This document shows, in pieces, positions 14,755 to 22,699 of a stretch of 35,631 bases of DNA (position 1 is its first letter; every line of letters begins with the position of its first letter). The DNA lies in assembly GCF_004348335.1 (NCBI RefSeq), contig NZ_SMJW01000060.1, forward strand, positions 1-35,631. The letters are read 5' to 3'. The position numbers were made by a program, and so were the translations under genes. Under the pieces are notes generated by a model. The model searched no databases. It was not told the origin of the DNA and was given only the letters and a program-made list of their open reading frames with translations. This stretch comes from Actinomadura bangladeshensis. GTDB lineage: Bacteria > Actinomycetota > Actinomycetes > Streptosporangiales > Streptosporangiaceae.

Positions 14755-17700
14755 ATGATCGACGCGACGTGGCGGAGCGGCGATGTCGTCCTCGATCTGT
14801 ACGAGGTGCTCGACGTGGTCGCCACGGGAGGCATGGGCCTGGTCTACCGGGTGCGGCACCGGGGCTGGGACGCCGAGCTGGCCGTGAAGGTGCCGCGGCC
14901 CGAGCTGGTCGGGTCCGAGCGGGCGCTGCGGGAGTTCGAGGCGGAGGCGGAGACGTGGGTCGGGCTCGGCCCGCATCCGCACATCGTGAACTGCGCGTAC
15001 GTGCGCCGGCTCGGGACGCTGCCCGGCGTGTTCGCCGAATGGGTCGCCGGCGGCAGCCTCGCCGACGCGATCGCGGACGGGCGGCTGCGCGGCCCGGATC
15101 CGCGCCGCACGGCGGGACGGTTCATCGACGTCGCGATCCAGTTCGCCTGGGGGCTGGACCACGCGCACCGGCACGGGCTCGTCCACCAGGACGTCAAGCC
15201 CGCCAACGTGATGCTCACCCCGGACGGGACGGTGAAGGTCACCGACTTCGGGCTGGCCAAGGCGCGGATCCGCGCGGGCGAGGACGGGATCCCGCGCCCG
15301 GACGCCGACCCGGCCGTCAGCCTGGCCGGGCTGACCCCGGCGTACTGCTCCCCCGAGCAGGCGCGGGCGGCGGCGGACGGCCGCAGCACGCTGACCCGCG
15401 CGACGGACGTGTGGTCGTGGGCGCTCAGCGTGCTGTCGATGTTCACCGGCGGCCCGCCGGCGCGGTCGGGCGCGGCGGGCGGGCGCGCGTTCGAGGAGTT
15501 CGCGGCGCGGGCGCCGGGGGCGCTGCCGCCCGGTCTGGCGGCGGTGCTCCGCGCGTGCCTCCGGCCGGAGCCCTCGTCCCGCCCGGACCGGATGGACGAA
15601 CCGGCCGAGCGGCTCGCCACCGTCTACGCGCAGGTCACCGGCGAGACCTATCCGCGGGGCCGGCCCGCCGCCGCGACGCTGCTGGCGGACGGGCTGTCGA
15701 ACCAGGCGCTGTCCATGCTCGACCTCGGGCATCCCGACGCGGCCGAGGCGCTGTGGGAGCGGGCGCTGCGGGCGGATCCGCACCATCCGCACGCCGTCTT
15801 CAACCGCGGCCTGCACCTGTGGCGCGCGGGACGGATCACGGACGCGCAGCTGATCGGCGAGCTGGAGCAGGTCCGCGCGACGCACCCGGACGACTGGACC
15901 GGCGATCACCTGCTCGGCCTCGTCCACCTGGAGCGCGGCGACGCGGCCGCGGCGGCGGCGCTGCTGGAGGCGGCCGCCGGGCGGGCGGCGGGCGCTCCCG
16001 AACCGGCCGCCGCGCTGGAACGCGCGCGGCGGCTGCCCGTCCCGCCGCCGCCCGTCGTCCTGCGGGGGCACACCGACTCGGTCGTCGCCGTCGCCCTGGG
16101 GGCGGGCGCCGGGCCGGCGGTCAGCGGCGGGCGGGACGACGCGAACCCGCCGCGTCCCGGCTCCGAAGGCGGCACCGTGCGGGTCTGGGACCTGGCGGCC
16201 GGGCGCTGCCTGCACGCGCTTCCCGCGCATTCCGCCGGGCTCGCGGGCGGGGTGCGGGCGGTTGCGCTGAGCCCGTGCGGACGGTTCCTGGCCTCCGCCG
16301 GCGCGGACCGGGCCGTGCTCGTCTGGGACGCCGCCGCCGGACGCCTCCTGCACCGGCTCGACGAGCACGCCGGCCGCGTCGACTCGCTCGCGTTCGCCCC
16401 GGACGGCTCCCTGCTGGTGTCGGCCACGGAGAACGGAAGGGTCCGGCTCTGGGACACCGGCGGCGGGCAGTGCGTCCGCACGCTGCAGAAGGAGCAGGAC
16501 CTCGCGCCCCGCCTCGGCGGAGCCGTCGCGATGACCGGCGACGGCCATGTCGTCAGGTGGGAGCCCACCACCATGCGCCTGCGGGTGTGGAACGCGGCGA
16601 AGGGCATGCTCGTCCGGACGATGCCGATGCCGCGCGCCCAGGTCGTGCTCGGCACGACGGGACGTGTCGCGCTCGCCGTGACCGGGACGGAGCTGCGCGT
16701 CTGGGACGCCGTCGCGGGCGAACCCCTGCGGACCGTGGAACTCCCAGTGAAGCGCGACTCACGGTTCGCGGTCAGCGGCGACGGCGCGCGGGCGCTGTCG
16801 ATCGACCCGGACGGCGTGCAGCTGTGGGACCTGGAGGAAGGACGGTGCCTGCGCACACTGCCGGCCGGCGGTGGTCACGGCGGGGCGCTGATGCTGAGCG
16901 ACGACGGGCGCCGCGCCGTCACCGCGGCGGGGGGACCGACCGTCCTGGCGTGGCGGCTCGCGGACGCCGGACCGCGCTCGCCGTGGAGCCACGCCCGCCC
17001 CCGCACGGCGGCGGACCTCGCCCGCGAGGCCGACACGGCCGGCCTCGCGCTGGCCAGGGCCCGGCGGCTCGCGGACGGCGGGCACTGGGCGCCGGCCGCC
17101 GCGGAACTGCGCGCCGCCCGCAACGTCCCCGGCCACGAGCGCAGCCGCGACCTGCTCGACCTGTGGCGCGAGGCCGGGCGGCACGGCCGCCGGACGGCGC
17201 CGCTCGGCGCGTGGCGGGCGCGGGAGCTACCGGGCACCGGGGGCCGGGCCGTGAGCAGCAGCGTCCTGAGCAGCGGCGGCGTCCTCGCCCTGGCGTTCGG
17301 CGGCTGGCCGGTCGTGTGGCTCGTGGACGCGGCGTCCGGCGACTTCCTGCACACGCTGCAGGCGGGCGGCACGTCGGTCGACCGCATCGCGTTCACCCCC
17401 GACGGGCGCCGGCTGCTGACCGGAGCGAGTGACGGGAAGGTCCGGGTGTGGGACGTGGCGTCCGGTGAATGCGTCCGCGTCCTCTCCGGGCACCGGACCG
17501 CGGTCTGCGGGCTGGCGGTGAGCCCCGACGGGCGCCTCGCCGCCGCGGGCGGAGAGGACGGCACCGTCCGCGTCTGGGACCTCGCCAAGGGGAAGCGCAA
17601 GCACGTACTCAAGGGACACAGCGGGATGGTCCTCTCGCTCCACTTCGGCCCTGCCGCCGAGACCCTCCTGGTGGGCGACCTGCACCGCGTCGTGACGCTC

Positions 17701-18225
17701 TGGCGCCTGGACGAGCACCGTCCGCACGTCCTGCCGGGCCGGCCGCCGGCGGCCATGAGCGCGGACGGCCGCACGGTGGTGTCCTGCGGCCACACGGTCG
17801 GCACCCTCTGGACGGCGGACGGGACGACCGGTGAAGCCACCGGTTACATCCGCGGCCCGTCGGAGAACCTCGCCTCGATCCACCTGGACGCGGACGCCGG
17901 CATCGCCGCCACCATCGGCCCCGACCGGAACCTGCGCGTCTGGGATATGCGGGCCGAGCGCCTCCTGCACGCCCCGCCGGAGCCGGTCACCTGCCTGGTG
18001 CGCCGGGACGGGTTCGCGGTCACCGGCGGCCCCGACGGGACGCTGCGCGTCTGGGACCTCCCGGCCGGGCGCTGCCTCCACACCGTCAAGGCCCACCCCG
18101 CCGCCGTGGAGTGGGTCGGGCTCGGCGCCGACGCCCACCTCGCGGTGACCCGCGACCGGGACCACGTGCTGCGGGCCTGGGAGCTCGACTGGGACTACAC
18201 GTTCGACGACGGACACGACGGATAA
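14755..18225 (+). CDS. Ser/Thr protein kinase with TPR-like linker and two WD40 propellers
   Basis: A 1156-residue cytosolic protein. Kinase domain, residues about 15-290: glycine loop ATGGMGLVY, ATP-binding Lys45 in LAVKV, catalytic loop HQDVKPANV (Asp146, Asn151), DFG at 164-166 and SPE at 199-201. HRD is HQD, so it is a non-RD kinase. Residues about 305-425 are helical and TPR-like (NQALSMLDLGHPDAAEALWE). WD40 repeats follow in two sets: about seven ending in RVWDL, LVWDA, RLWDT, RVWNA, RVWDA, QLWDL, LAWRL, then a helical spacer of about 70 residues, then about eight more. There is no transmembrane helix, unlike PknB-type sensors. It is divergent from the MoxR operon across 48 bases and 11 bases upstream of the zinc-ribbon/TPR gene. 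A scaffold-kinase controlling the MoxR-VWA system is inference. An earlier in-frame GTG exists, but the leaderless -10 supports ATG 14755. Confidence 0.92.
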   Translation: MIDATWRSGDVVLDLYEVLDVVATGGMGLVYRVRHRGWDAELAVKVPRPELVGSERALREFEAEAETWVGLGPHPHIVNCAYVRRLGTLPGVFAEWVAGGSLADAIADGRLRGPDPRRTAGRFIDVAIQFAWGLDHAHRHGLVHQDVKPANVMLTPDGTVKVTDFGLAKARIRAGEDGIPRPDADPAVSLAGLTPAYCSPEQARAAADGRSTLTRATDVWSWALSVLSMFTGGPPARSGAAGGRAFEEFAARAPGALPPGLAAVLRACLRPEPSSRPDRMDEPAERLATVYAQVTGETYPRGRPAAATLLADGLSNQALSMLDLGHPDAAEALWERALRADPHHPHAVFNRGLHLWRAGRITDAQLIGELEQVRATHPDDWTGDHLLGLVHLERGDAAAAAALLEAAAGRAAGAPEPAAALERARRLPVPPPPVVLRGHTDSVVAVALGAGAGPAVSGGRDDANPPRPGSEGGTVRVWDLAAGRCLHALPAHSAGLAGGVRAVALSPCGRFLASAGADRAVLVWDAAAGRLLHRLDEHAGRVDSLAFAPDGSLLVSATENGRVRLWDTGGGQCVRTLQKEQDLAPRLGGAVAMTGDGHVVRWEPTTMRLRVWNAAKGMLVRTMPMPRAQVVLGTTGRVALAVTGTELRVWDAVAGEPLRTVELPVKRDSRFAVSGDGARALSIDPDGVQLWDLEEGRCLRTLPAGGGHGGALMLSDDGRRAVTAAGGPTVLAWRLADAGPRSPWSHARPRTAADLAREADTAGLALARARRLADGGHWAPAAAELRAARNVPGHERSRDLLDLWREAGRHGRRTAPLGAWRARELPGTGGRAVSSSVLSSGGVLALAFGGWPVVWLVDAASGDFLHTLQAGGTSVDRIAFTPDGRRLLTGASDGKVRVWDVASGECVRVLSGHRTAVCGLAVSPDGRLAAAGGEDGTVRVWDLAKGKRKHVLKGHSGMVLSLHFGPAAETLLVGDLHRVVTLWRLDEHRPHVLPGRPPAAMSADGRTVVSCGHTVGTLWTADGTTGEATGYIRGPSENLASIHLDADAGIAATIGPDRNLRVWDMRAERLLHAPPEPVTCLVRRDGFAVTGGPDGTLRVWDLPAGRCLHTVKAHPAAVEWVGLGADAHLAVTRDRDHVLRAWELDWDYTFDDGHDG

Positions 18226-18236
18226 GGACGGTCACC

Positions 18237-19136
18237 ATGATCCTCAGCTGTGCGGGCTGGGCGTGCACGCGGCTCATCTCGGTGTCGAAGGTGCCCGGCG
18301 GCAACCCCGTGGCGCGCGACGACCCCGAGGGCTTCGCCATCGAGTTCATGATCTGCGGGGACTGCGGCGCGAACTTCTGCGACCGCTGCCACGCCCCGGG
18401 ATCGCGGTTCCGCGCGCCCCGCTGCGCGTCCTGCGGCGGGAGGCTCGTGCCCGGCACGAGGCTGGAGCAGGTCCGCGGGCGTCCCCGTCCCGCCGAGGCC
18501 GACCACCACCGGAAGGGCGTCGAACTGGTCGAGTCCGGGCGCCCCGAGGAGGCCCTGCGCGAGTTCGACGCGGCGCTCCGGCTCCGTCCCGGGTACGCGG
18601 CGGCCCACCATTGGCGCGGCGGCGCGCTCGTCCTGCTGCGGCGGGACGCCGAGGCCCTGGCCGCGTTCGAGGAGGCGCTCCGCCGCAACCCGTCCGATGT
18701 GGCGTCGCTCTACGAGAAGGCCGGCGCGCTGTCCCGCATGGAGCGCACGGACGAGGCCCTCGCCGCGTACGACCAGGCGATCGCCCTGCGTCCCGGCTAT
18801 CCGGCGCCGCAGCTCAGCAGGGCCGCGATCCTCCTGAACTCGGGCCGCGACGCGGACGCGCTGGCGGCCGCCGACCACCTCATCCGCCTCATCGCCGCCG
18901 GGCGGGCCGTCGGCGCCGGCGCCTACGACGCGTCCACCGCGCACAGCATCAAGGGCGCCGCGCTCATCAAGCTCGGCCGCTACGAGGAGGCGCTCCCCGC
19001 CGTCGACTACGCCATCGACAACGGCCCCGACTCCTGGAACGACCACTACAACAAGTCCTACGCCCTCGAACGCCTGGGCCGCCTGGAGGAATCGGAGATC
19101 GCACGCGGGATCGCCGACTCCCTCCGCGGGCCCTGA
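18237..19136 (+). CDS. Zinc-ribbon plus TPR protein
   Basis: A 299-residue protein. The first 75 residues hold eight cysteines: Cys5 and Cys10, then three CxxC pairs (40/43, 48/51, 63/66) in ICGDCGANFCDRC and CASCGG, likely binding one or two zinc ions. Residues about 85-295 are tetratricopeptide repeats, at least five (for example HHRKGVELVESGRPEEALRE and LYEKAGALSRMERTDEALAA). It is a probable adaptor that binds partner proteins; no catalytic motif is present. It begins 11 bases after the kinase-WD40 stop with an AAGGA ribosome binding site and is surely cotranscribed with it. It may bring targets to the kinase or to the MoxR-VWA complex; that is inference. Confidence 0.85.
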   Translation: MILSCAGWACTRLISVSKVPGGNPVARDDPEGFAIEFMICGDCGANFCDRCHAPGSRFRAPRCASCGGRLVPGTRLEQVRGRPRPAEADHHRKGVELVESGRPEEALREFDAALRLRPGYAAAHHWRGGALVLLRRDAEALAAFEEALRRNPSDVASLYEKAGALSRMERTDEALAAYDQAIALRPGYPAPQLSRAAILLNSGRDADALAAADHLIRLIAAGRAVGAGAYDASTAHSIKGAALIKLGRYEEALPAVDYAIDNGPDSWNDHYNKSYALERLGRLEESEIARGIADSLRGP

Positions 19137-19160
19137 CCCGGCCACGCGGGTCGCCGGGTT

Positions 19161-19934
19161 TCACGGTTCGGGCAGGGTGAGGATCTCGGGCCCGTCGGGG
19201 GTGATGGCGATCGTGTGCTCGCTGTGGGCCGTCCGGCAGCCCGTCGCGCTGCGGAGCGTCCAGCCGTCGGCGTCGGTGACGAGGTCGTCGGTGTCGGCCA
19301 TGATCCAGGGCTCCAGGGCCAGCAGCAGGCCGGGGCGCAGCTTGTACCCGCGGCCGGGCCTGCCGTTGTTCGAGACGTGCGGGTCCTGGTGCATCGTCGA
19401 CCCGACGCCGTGGCCGCCGAACTGGGTGTTGATCGGGTACCCCGCCTCGCGCAGGACCGAGCCGATGGCGTGGGAGATGTCGCCGACGCGGGCGCCCGGC
19501 CGGGCGGCGGCGATCCCGGCCTGGAGGGCGCGTTCGGTCGCACTGATCATCGCGAGGCTCTCGGCGGGCCGCGCGTCGCCCACGATGAAGCTGATGGCCG
19601 AGTCGGCGACGATCCCGCCTTTGGAGACGGCCAGGTCGAGGGACAGCAGGTCGCCGTCGGCGAGGGTGTAGTCGTAGGGCCGTCCGTGGAGCACGGCGTC
19701 GTTGACGGACGTGCAGATGTAGTGGCCGAACGGCCCGCGCCCGAAGGACGGCGCGTAGTCGACGTAGCAGGACTCCGCGCCGGCTTCGACGATCATGGCC
19801 TTGGTCCACCGGTCGATGTCCCGCAGGTTCGTGCCGACCCCGGTACGGCTCTTGAGCGTCCGCAGGATGCCGGCGACGAGCGCGCCCGCGTCCCTCGCGC
19901 GGGGCAGGTCGGTGGCGTTCAGGATCTCGATCAT
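19161..19934 (-). CDS. map: Type I methionine aminopeptidase
   Basis: A 257-residue metallopeptidase that removes the initiator methionine from new proteins. All five metal ligands fit the E. coli enzyme: Asp100 (LSLDLAV), Asp111 (GIVADSAISF), His175 (GGHGVG), Glu208 (LALEPW) and Glu239 (SEHTIAI), with His83 in the active site (HYICTSVND). The start is ATG 19934 (MIEILNATDL), with GGAAGG about ten bases upstream; an upstream in-frame start adds only unlikely residues. It lacks the N-terminal zinc-finger extension of MapB-type enzymes. It is divergent from an XRE regulator, not in the usual ribosomal-protein/adk cluster, so it is likely a second map copy in this genome. Confidence 0.93.
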   Translation of the reverse strand: MIEILNATDLPRARDAGALVAGILRTLKSRTGVGTNLRDIDRWTKAMIVEAGAESCYVDYAPSFGRGPFGHYICTSVNDAVLHGRPYDYTLADGDLLSLDLAVSKGGIVADSAISFIVGDARPAESLAMISATERALQAGIAAARPGARVGDISHAIGSVLREAGYPINTQFGGHGVGSTMHQDPHVSNNGRPGRGYKLRPGLLLALEPWIMADTDDLVTDADGWTLRSATGCRTAHSEHTIAITPDGPEILTLPEP

Positions 19935-19962
19935 GTACGGCCTTCCACAGCTGACCAATAAC

Positions 19963-19984
19963 TATCCCGGCCATGGTATCCCGG
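19963..19984. promoter_or_regulatory. TATCCCGG direct repeats in map/XRE intergenic region
   Basis: TATCCCGG occurs at 19963-19970 and 19977-19984, 14 bases apart from start to start. The second copy runs into GTATTAGAAT, the likely -10 region of the XRE gene. It is a candidate operator for the XRE regulator acting on itself and on map. Confidence 0.45.
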
Positions 19985-19987
19985 TAT

Positions 19988-19993
19988 TAGAAT
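19988..19993 (+). promoter_or_regulatory. Putative -10 box of XRE regulator
   Basis: TAGAAT ends seven bases before the ATG at 20001, implying a leaderless transcript. Confidence 0.5.
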
Positions 19994-20000
19994 CGGCGGC

Positions 20001-20291
20001 ATGGTCAGGTTGCCGCTCACTCCCGCGGAGGTCGAGCGCGGGCAGCGCCTCGGCGCCGTGCTGCGCCGCGCCAGGGGCGAACGCTCGATGCTCGACACCG
20101 CGCTGGACGCCGGCGTCTCGCCGGAGACCCTCCGGAAGATCGAGTCCGGCCGCGTCGCCACCCCGGCCTTCCCGACGATCGCGGCGATCGCCGGGGTCCT
20201 CGGCCTCTCACTCGACGCGGTATGGGCCGAGATCAACCGGGCCGAGCGCGATGCCGCCCCGGGCGGCGCGGGTACGCGGGTGGCCTCGTAG
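20001..20291 (+). CDS. XRE-family helix-turn-helix regulator
   Basis: A 96-residue protein that is almost only an HTH domain. The XRE core runs from RLGAVLRRARGE through TALDAGVSPETLRKIESGR to AAIAGVLGLSLDAVW. It probably binds DNA as a dimer. It is divergent from map, with two TATCCCGG repeats in the shared gap, and is followed after 13 bases by a cystathionine-lyase-family gene. Autoregulation and control of map are likely from position only. There is no ligand-binding domain. Confidence 0.9.
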   Translation: MVRLPLTPAEVERGQRLGAVLRRARGERSMLDTALDAGVSPETLRKIESGRVATPAFPTIAAIAGVLGLSLDAVWAEINRAERDAAPGGAGTRVAS

Positions 20292-20304
20292 CGGGGAGGC
20301 GCGG

Positions 20305-21408
20305 ATGGAGATCGGGGACGGGACGCTCGCGGTGGGCGCCGGGCGGCCGGCGGCGGAGAATTTCGCGCCGGGACTGCCGGGGCCGGTGTTCGCGGCGCAT
20401 TACCACCTGGCCGGCGAGGCGAGCGGGCCTTTCACGTATGGGCGCGACTCCAATCCGACGTGGACGCTCCTTGAGCGGGCGATCGGGGAACTGGAGGGCG
20501 GGGCCGAGGTCGTTTCGTTCTCCTCCGGAATGGCGGCGGTGGCGGCCGTTCTGCTGTCGCAGGTGACGTCCGGTGACGTGGTCGTCCTGCCCGATGACTG
20601 CTACCAGGTGACGCGGTCCTTGAAAGGGCGGCTGGAATCGTACGGGGCGGTGGTGCGCATGGCGCCCACCGCCGGAGACGCGCAGATCGGAGCCCTGGAC
20701 GGGGCTCGCCTGGTCTGGATCGAGTCGCCGTCCAATCCGGGCCTGGACGTGTGCGACATCGCACGGGTCGCCGAGGCCGCCCATGCGGCGGGGGCGCTGG
20801 TGGCGGTCGACAATACCCTCGCCACGCCCCTGGGGCAGCGGCCCTTGGAATTGGGCGCCGACTTCTCGGTCGCGAGCGACACCAAGGCGCTGACCGGGCA
20901 CGGAGACCTGCTGCTCGGGCATGTCGCGACCCGCGATCCCGCATTGGCGGACGGGATCCGGCTGTGGCGCAAGACCGTGGGCGCCGTTCCCGGGCCGATG
21001 GAGGCGTGGCTCGCCCACCGGTCGCTGGCCACGCTGCAATTGCGGCTGGACCGGCAGGCCGCCAACGCGATGGCTTTGGCGGAGGCGCTGCGGGGGCGGG
21101 TTCCGGGGCTCAGGTATCCGGGGCTGCCGGACGATCCGGGGCACGAGGCCGCGGTCCGGCAGATGCGCCGGTTCGGGTGCGTCGTCTCGTTCACGCTGCC
21201 GGACGAAGAGGCCGCCGAGACATTCCTCGGATCGCTGCGGCTCGTCATGCAGGCCACCAGTTTCGGCAGCGTGCACAGTTCGGCGGAACGGCGCGGACGG
21301 TGGGGCGGCGACGCCGTCGAACCCGGCTTCATCCGTTTCTCCGTCGGTATCGAGGACACCGCGGATCTCGTCGCGGACGTCCTCCAGGCCCTGGAGAAAA
21401 CCGCGTGA
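20305..21408 (+). CDS. Cystathionine gamma-synthase/lyase-family PLP enzyme
   Basis: A 367-residue fold-type I PLP enzyme of the Cys/Met metabolism family. Features seen: YGRDSNPT near residue 45 (Tyr and Arg that bind cofactor phosphate), FSSGMAA, Tyr100 for ring stacking, ESPSNPGL, Asp169 in VAVDNTLATP and the PLP lysine Lys194 in SDTKALTGHGD. The usual SATK reads SDTK, a small change beside the lysine. The likely reaction is elimination or gamma-replacement on cystathionine or a homoserine ester; the sequence does not settle which. GGGGAGG lies just before ATG 20305. It is probably cotranscribed with the XRE gene and next to map, a possible methionine-linked group. Confidence 0.88.
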   Translation: MEIGDGTLAVGAGRPAAENFAPGLPGPVFAAHYHLAGEASGPFTYGRDSNPTWTLLERAIGELEGGAEVVSFSSGMAAVAAVLLSQVTSGDVVVLPDDCYQVTRSLKGRLESYGAVVRMAPTAGDAQIGALDGARLVWIESPSNPGLDVCDIARVAEAAHAAGALVAVDNTLATPLGQRPLELGADFSVASDTKALTGHGDLLLGHVATRDPALADGIRLWRKTVGAVPGPMEAWLAHRSLATLQLRLDRQAANAMALAEALRGRVPGLRYPGLPDDPGHEAAVRQMRRFGCVVSFTLPDEEAAETFLGSLRLVMQATSFGSVHSSAERRGRWGGDAVEPGFIRFSVGIEDTADLVADVLQALEKTA

Positions 21409-21428
21409 TTCGCGGAGGCGGGCCGTTG

Positions 21429-21434
21429 TAGCGT
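21429..21434 (+). promoter_or_regulatory. Putative -10 box of TPR-like gene
   Basis: TAGCGT ends eight bases before the ATG at 21443, suggesting its own leaderless promoter although the upstream gene ends only 34 bases away. Confidence 0.4.
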
Positions 21435-21442
21435 GGCCCGCC

Positions 21443-22699
21443 ATGAGCGACGCGCGGGCACTTCTGGAAAGCGGCGACATCGCCGGGCTGATCCGGCATC
21501 TGCGGTCCAACGCCGACGGCATGGAACTGCGCGAGATCGCGCGGCTCATGGAGGGCGCGGCCGAACTGTCGGGATTCGACGACCTGCGGGACGCGGCGCG
21601 GGCGATGGCCCGCGCGCAGGAGCCGCAGCAGCTCTTCGACTTCGGCTACGCGTGCATCGAGCGCGGTGTCCCCTTCCTCGCGATCCCCCCGCTGCGGCGC
21701 GCGGTGGAGCTGATGCCGGACGAGCCCGTGCTGGTCATGGAGCTCGTTTCCGCGCTGGAGCGGGAGAACCGCCACGCCGAGGCGGTCGCGGTCCTGGAGC
21801 CGCGGGTGGATTCGCTCGGTCCGTGGCCCGCGCGCTACCTGCTCGCCTACAACGCGCTGTTCTCCGGGGACGTCGGCCGGGCCGGGCGGGAGGCGGGCCG
21901 GCTGCCCGCGCCCGAGGGCGCGGACGAGCAGTGGCTGCCCGCCCGCGACCGCCTCGCCCGGATGATCGCGCGGGCGGTCGCGGTGCGGGCCGTCGCCCCG
22001 CTGGACGCGCGCGACCTGCGCGGCTGGCATTTCGCGCTCACCGGCGGGTTCCTCGCCACGATCTCGCCGTACGGGTTCGAGGACGGCATGACGGGCCGGT
22101 TCGCCTACATGTCCGACGGTTTCCCGATGTGCCGGCGGAGCCTCGACCGGCTGCGGCTGGTCCTGGACGCGGCGGGGCGGCGGCCGGCGTCGGTCGGGCT
22201 GCTCCCCGACCGGTCGAGCACGATCCTCGGGCTGGCGGCGGCGCGGCTGCTCGGCCTGCCCGCCGAGCCGTTCGCGCCCGGCCGCCCCGATGTGCTCGTC
22301 GTCGCCTACGACCTGAACGAGACCGAGGCGGAGGGGCTGCGCGAGCGGGCCGAGGGGCAGGTGCTCTTCGAGCACGCGTCCTGCTGGACCGACCCGCCCG
22401 TGGTCAGCGCCGATGTCACCGGGTTCCTGCACCAGATCGTGAAGTCGCCGTGGGGCGAGCAGTTGCGCATCACGCCCGAAGGTCGGGCCGAGACCATGCC
22501 GCCGGACGAGCGTCCCGTGGAGGAACTGGCCGCCGAGATCGTCCGGGCGGCCCCGGAGGCGGTCGAGGACGACGGCGCGCCGCCGGACCCCGACGAGGTG
22601 CTCGCCGGGATGGTCCGCGCCGTCCGCGGCCACTGGCTCACCGGGCCGAGGGACGCGGTGCGCGACCCCGGCCCGGTGCGCAGCAGCCGCTTCGCCTAG
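21443..22699 (+). CDS. TPR-like protein of unknown function
   Basis: A 418-residue protein. The first 170 residues are helical repeats with TPR character (YACIERGVPFLAIPPLRRAVELMPD, MELVSALERENRHAEAVAVLE). The second half, about 190-340, is a separate alpha/beta region (HFALTGGFLATISPYGFEDG, GLLPDRSSTILGLAAARLLG, DVLVVAYDLNE) that I cannot assign; the strand-turn pattern recalls phosphoribosyltransferase folds only vaguely. It ends in an acidic, Pro-rich tail. No signal peptide or membrane helix is present. Its TAG stop interlocks with the stop of the convergent DUF4132 gene in the four bases CTAG, a close packing that suggests a long-standing pair. A helper role for the DUF4132 proteins is inference. 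Confidence 0.8.
   Translation: MSDARALLESGDIAGLIRHLRSNADGMELREIARLMEGAAELSGFDDLRDAARAMARAQEPQQLFDFGYACIERGVPFLAIPPLRRAVELMPDEPVLVMELVSALERENRHAEAVAVLEPRVDSLGPWPARYLLAYNALFSGDVGRAGREAGRLPAPEGADEQWLPARDRLARMIARAVAVRAVAPLDARDLRGWHFALTGGFLATISPYGFEDGMTGRFAYMSDGFPMCRRSLDRLRLVLDAAGRRPASVGLLPDRSSTILGLAAARLLGLPAEPFAPGRPDVLVVAYDLNETEAEGLRERAEGQVLFEHASCWTDPPVVSADVTGFLHQIVKSPWGEQLRITPEGRAETMPPDERPVEELAAEIVRAAPEAVEDDGAPPDPDEVLAGMVRAVRGHWLTGPRDAVRDPGPVRSSRFA

Noticed and set aside
14755..18225. WD40 repeat DNA as a possible CRISPR or tandem DNA repeat
   Set aside because: The repeats are at protein level, with spacing and sequence that vary and no conserved DNA repeat unit.
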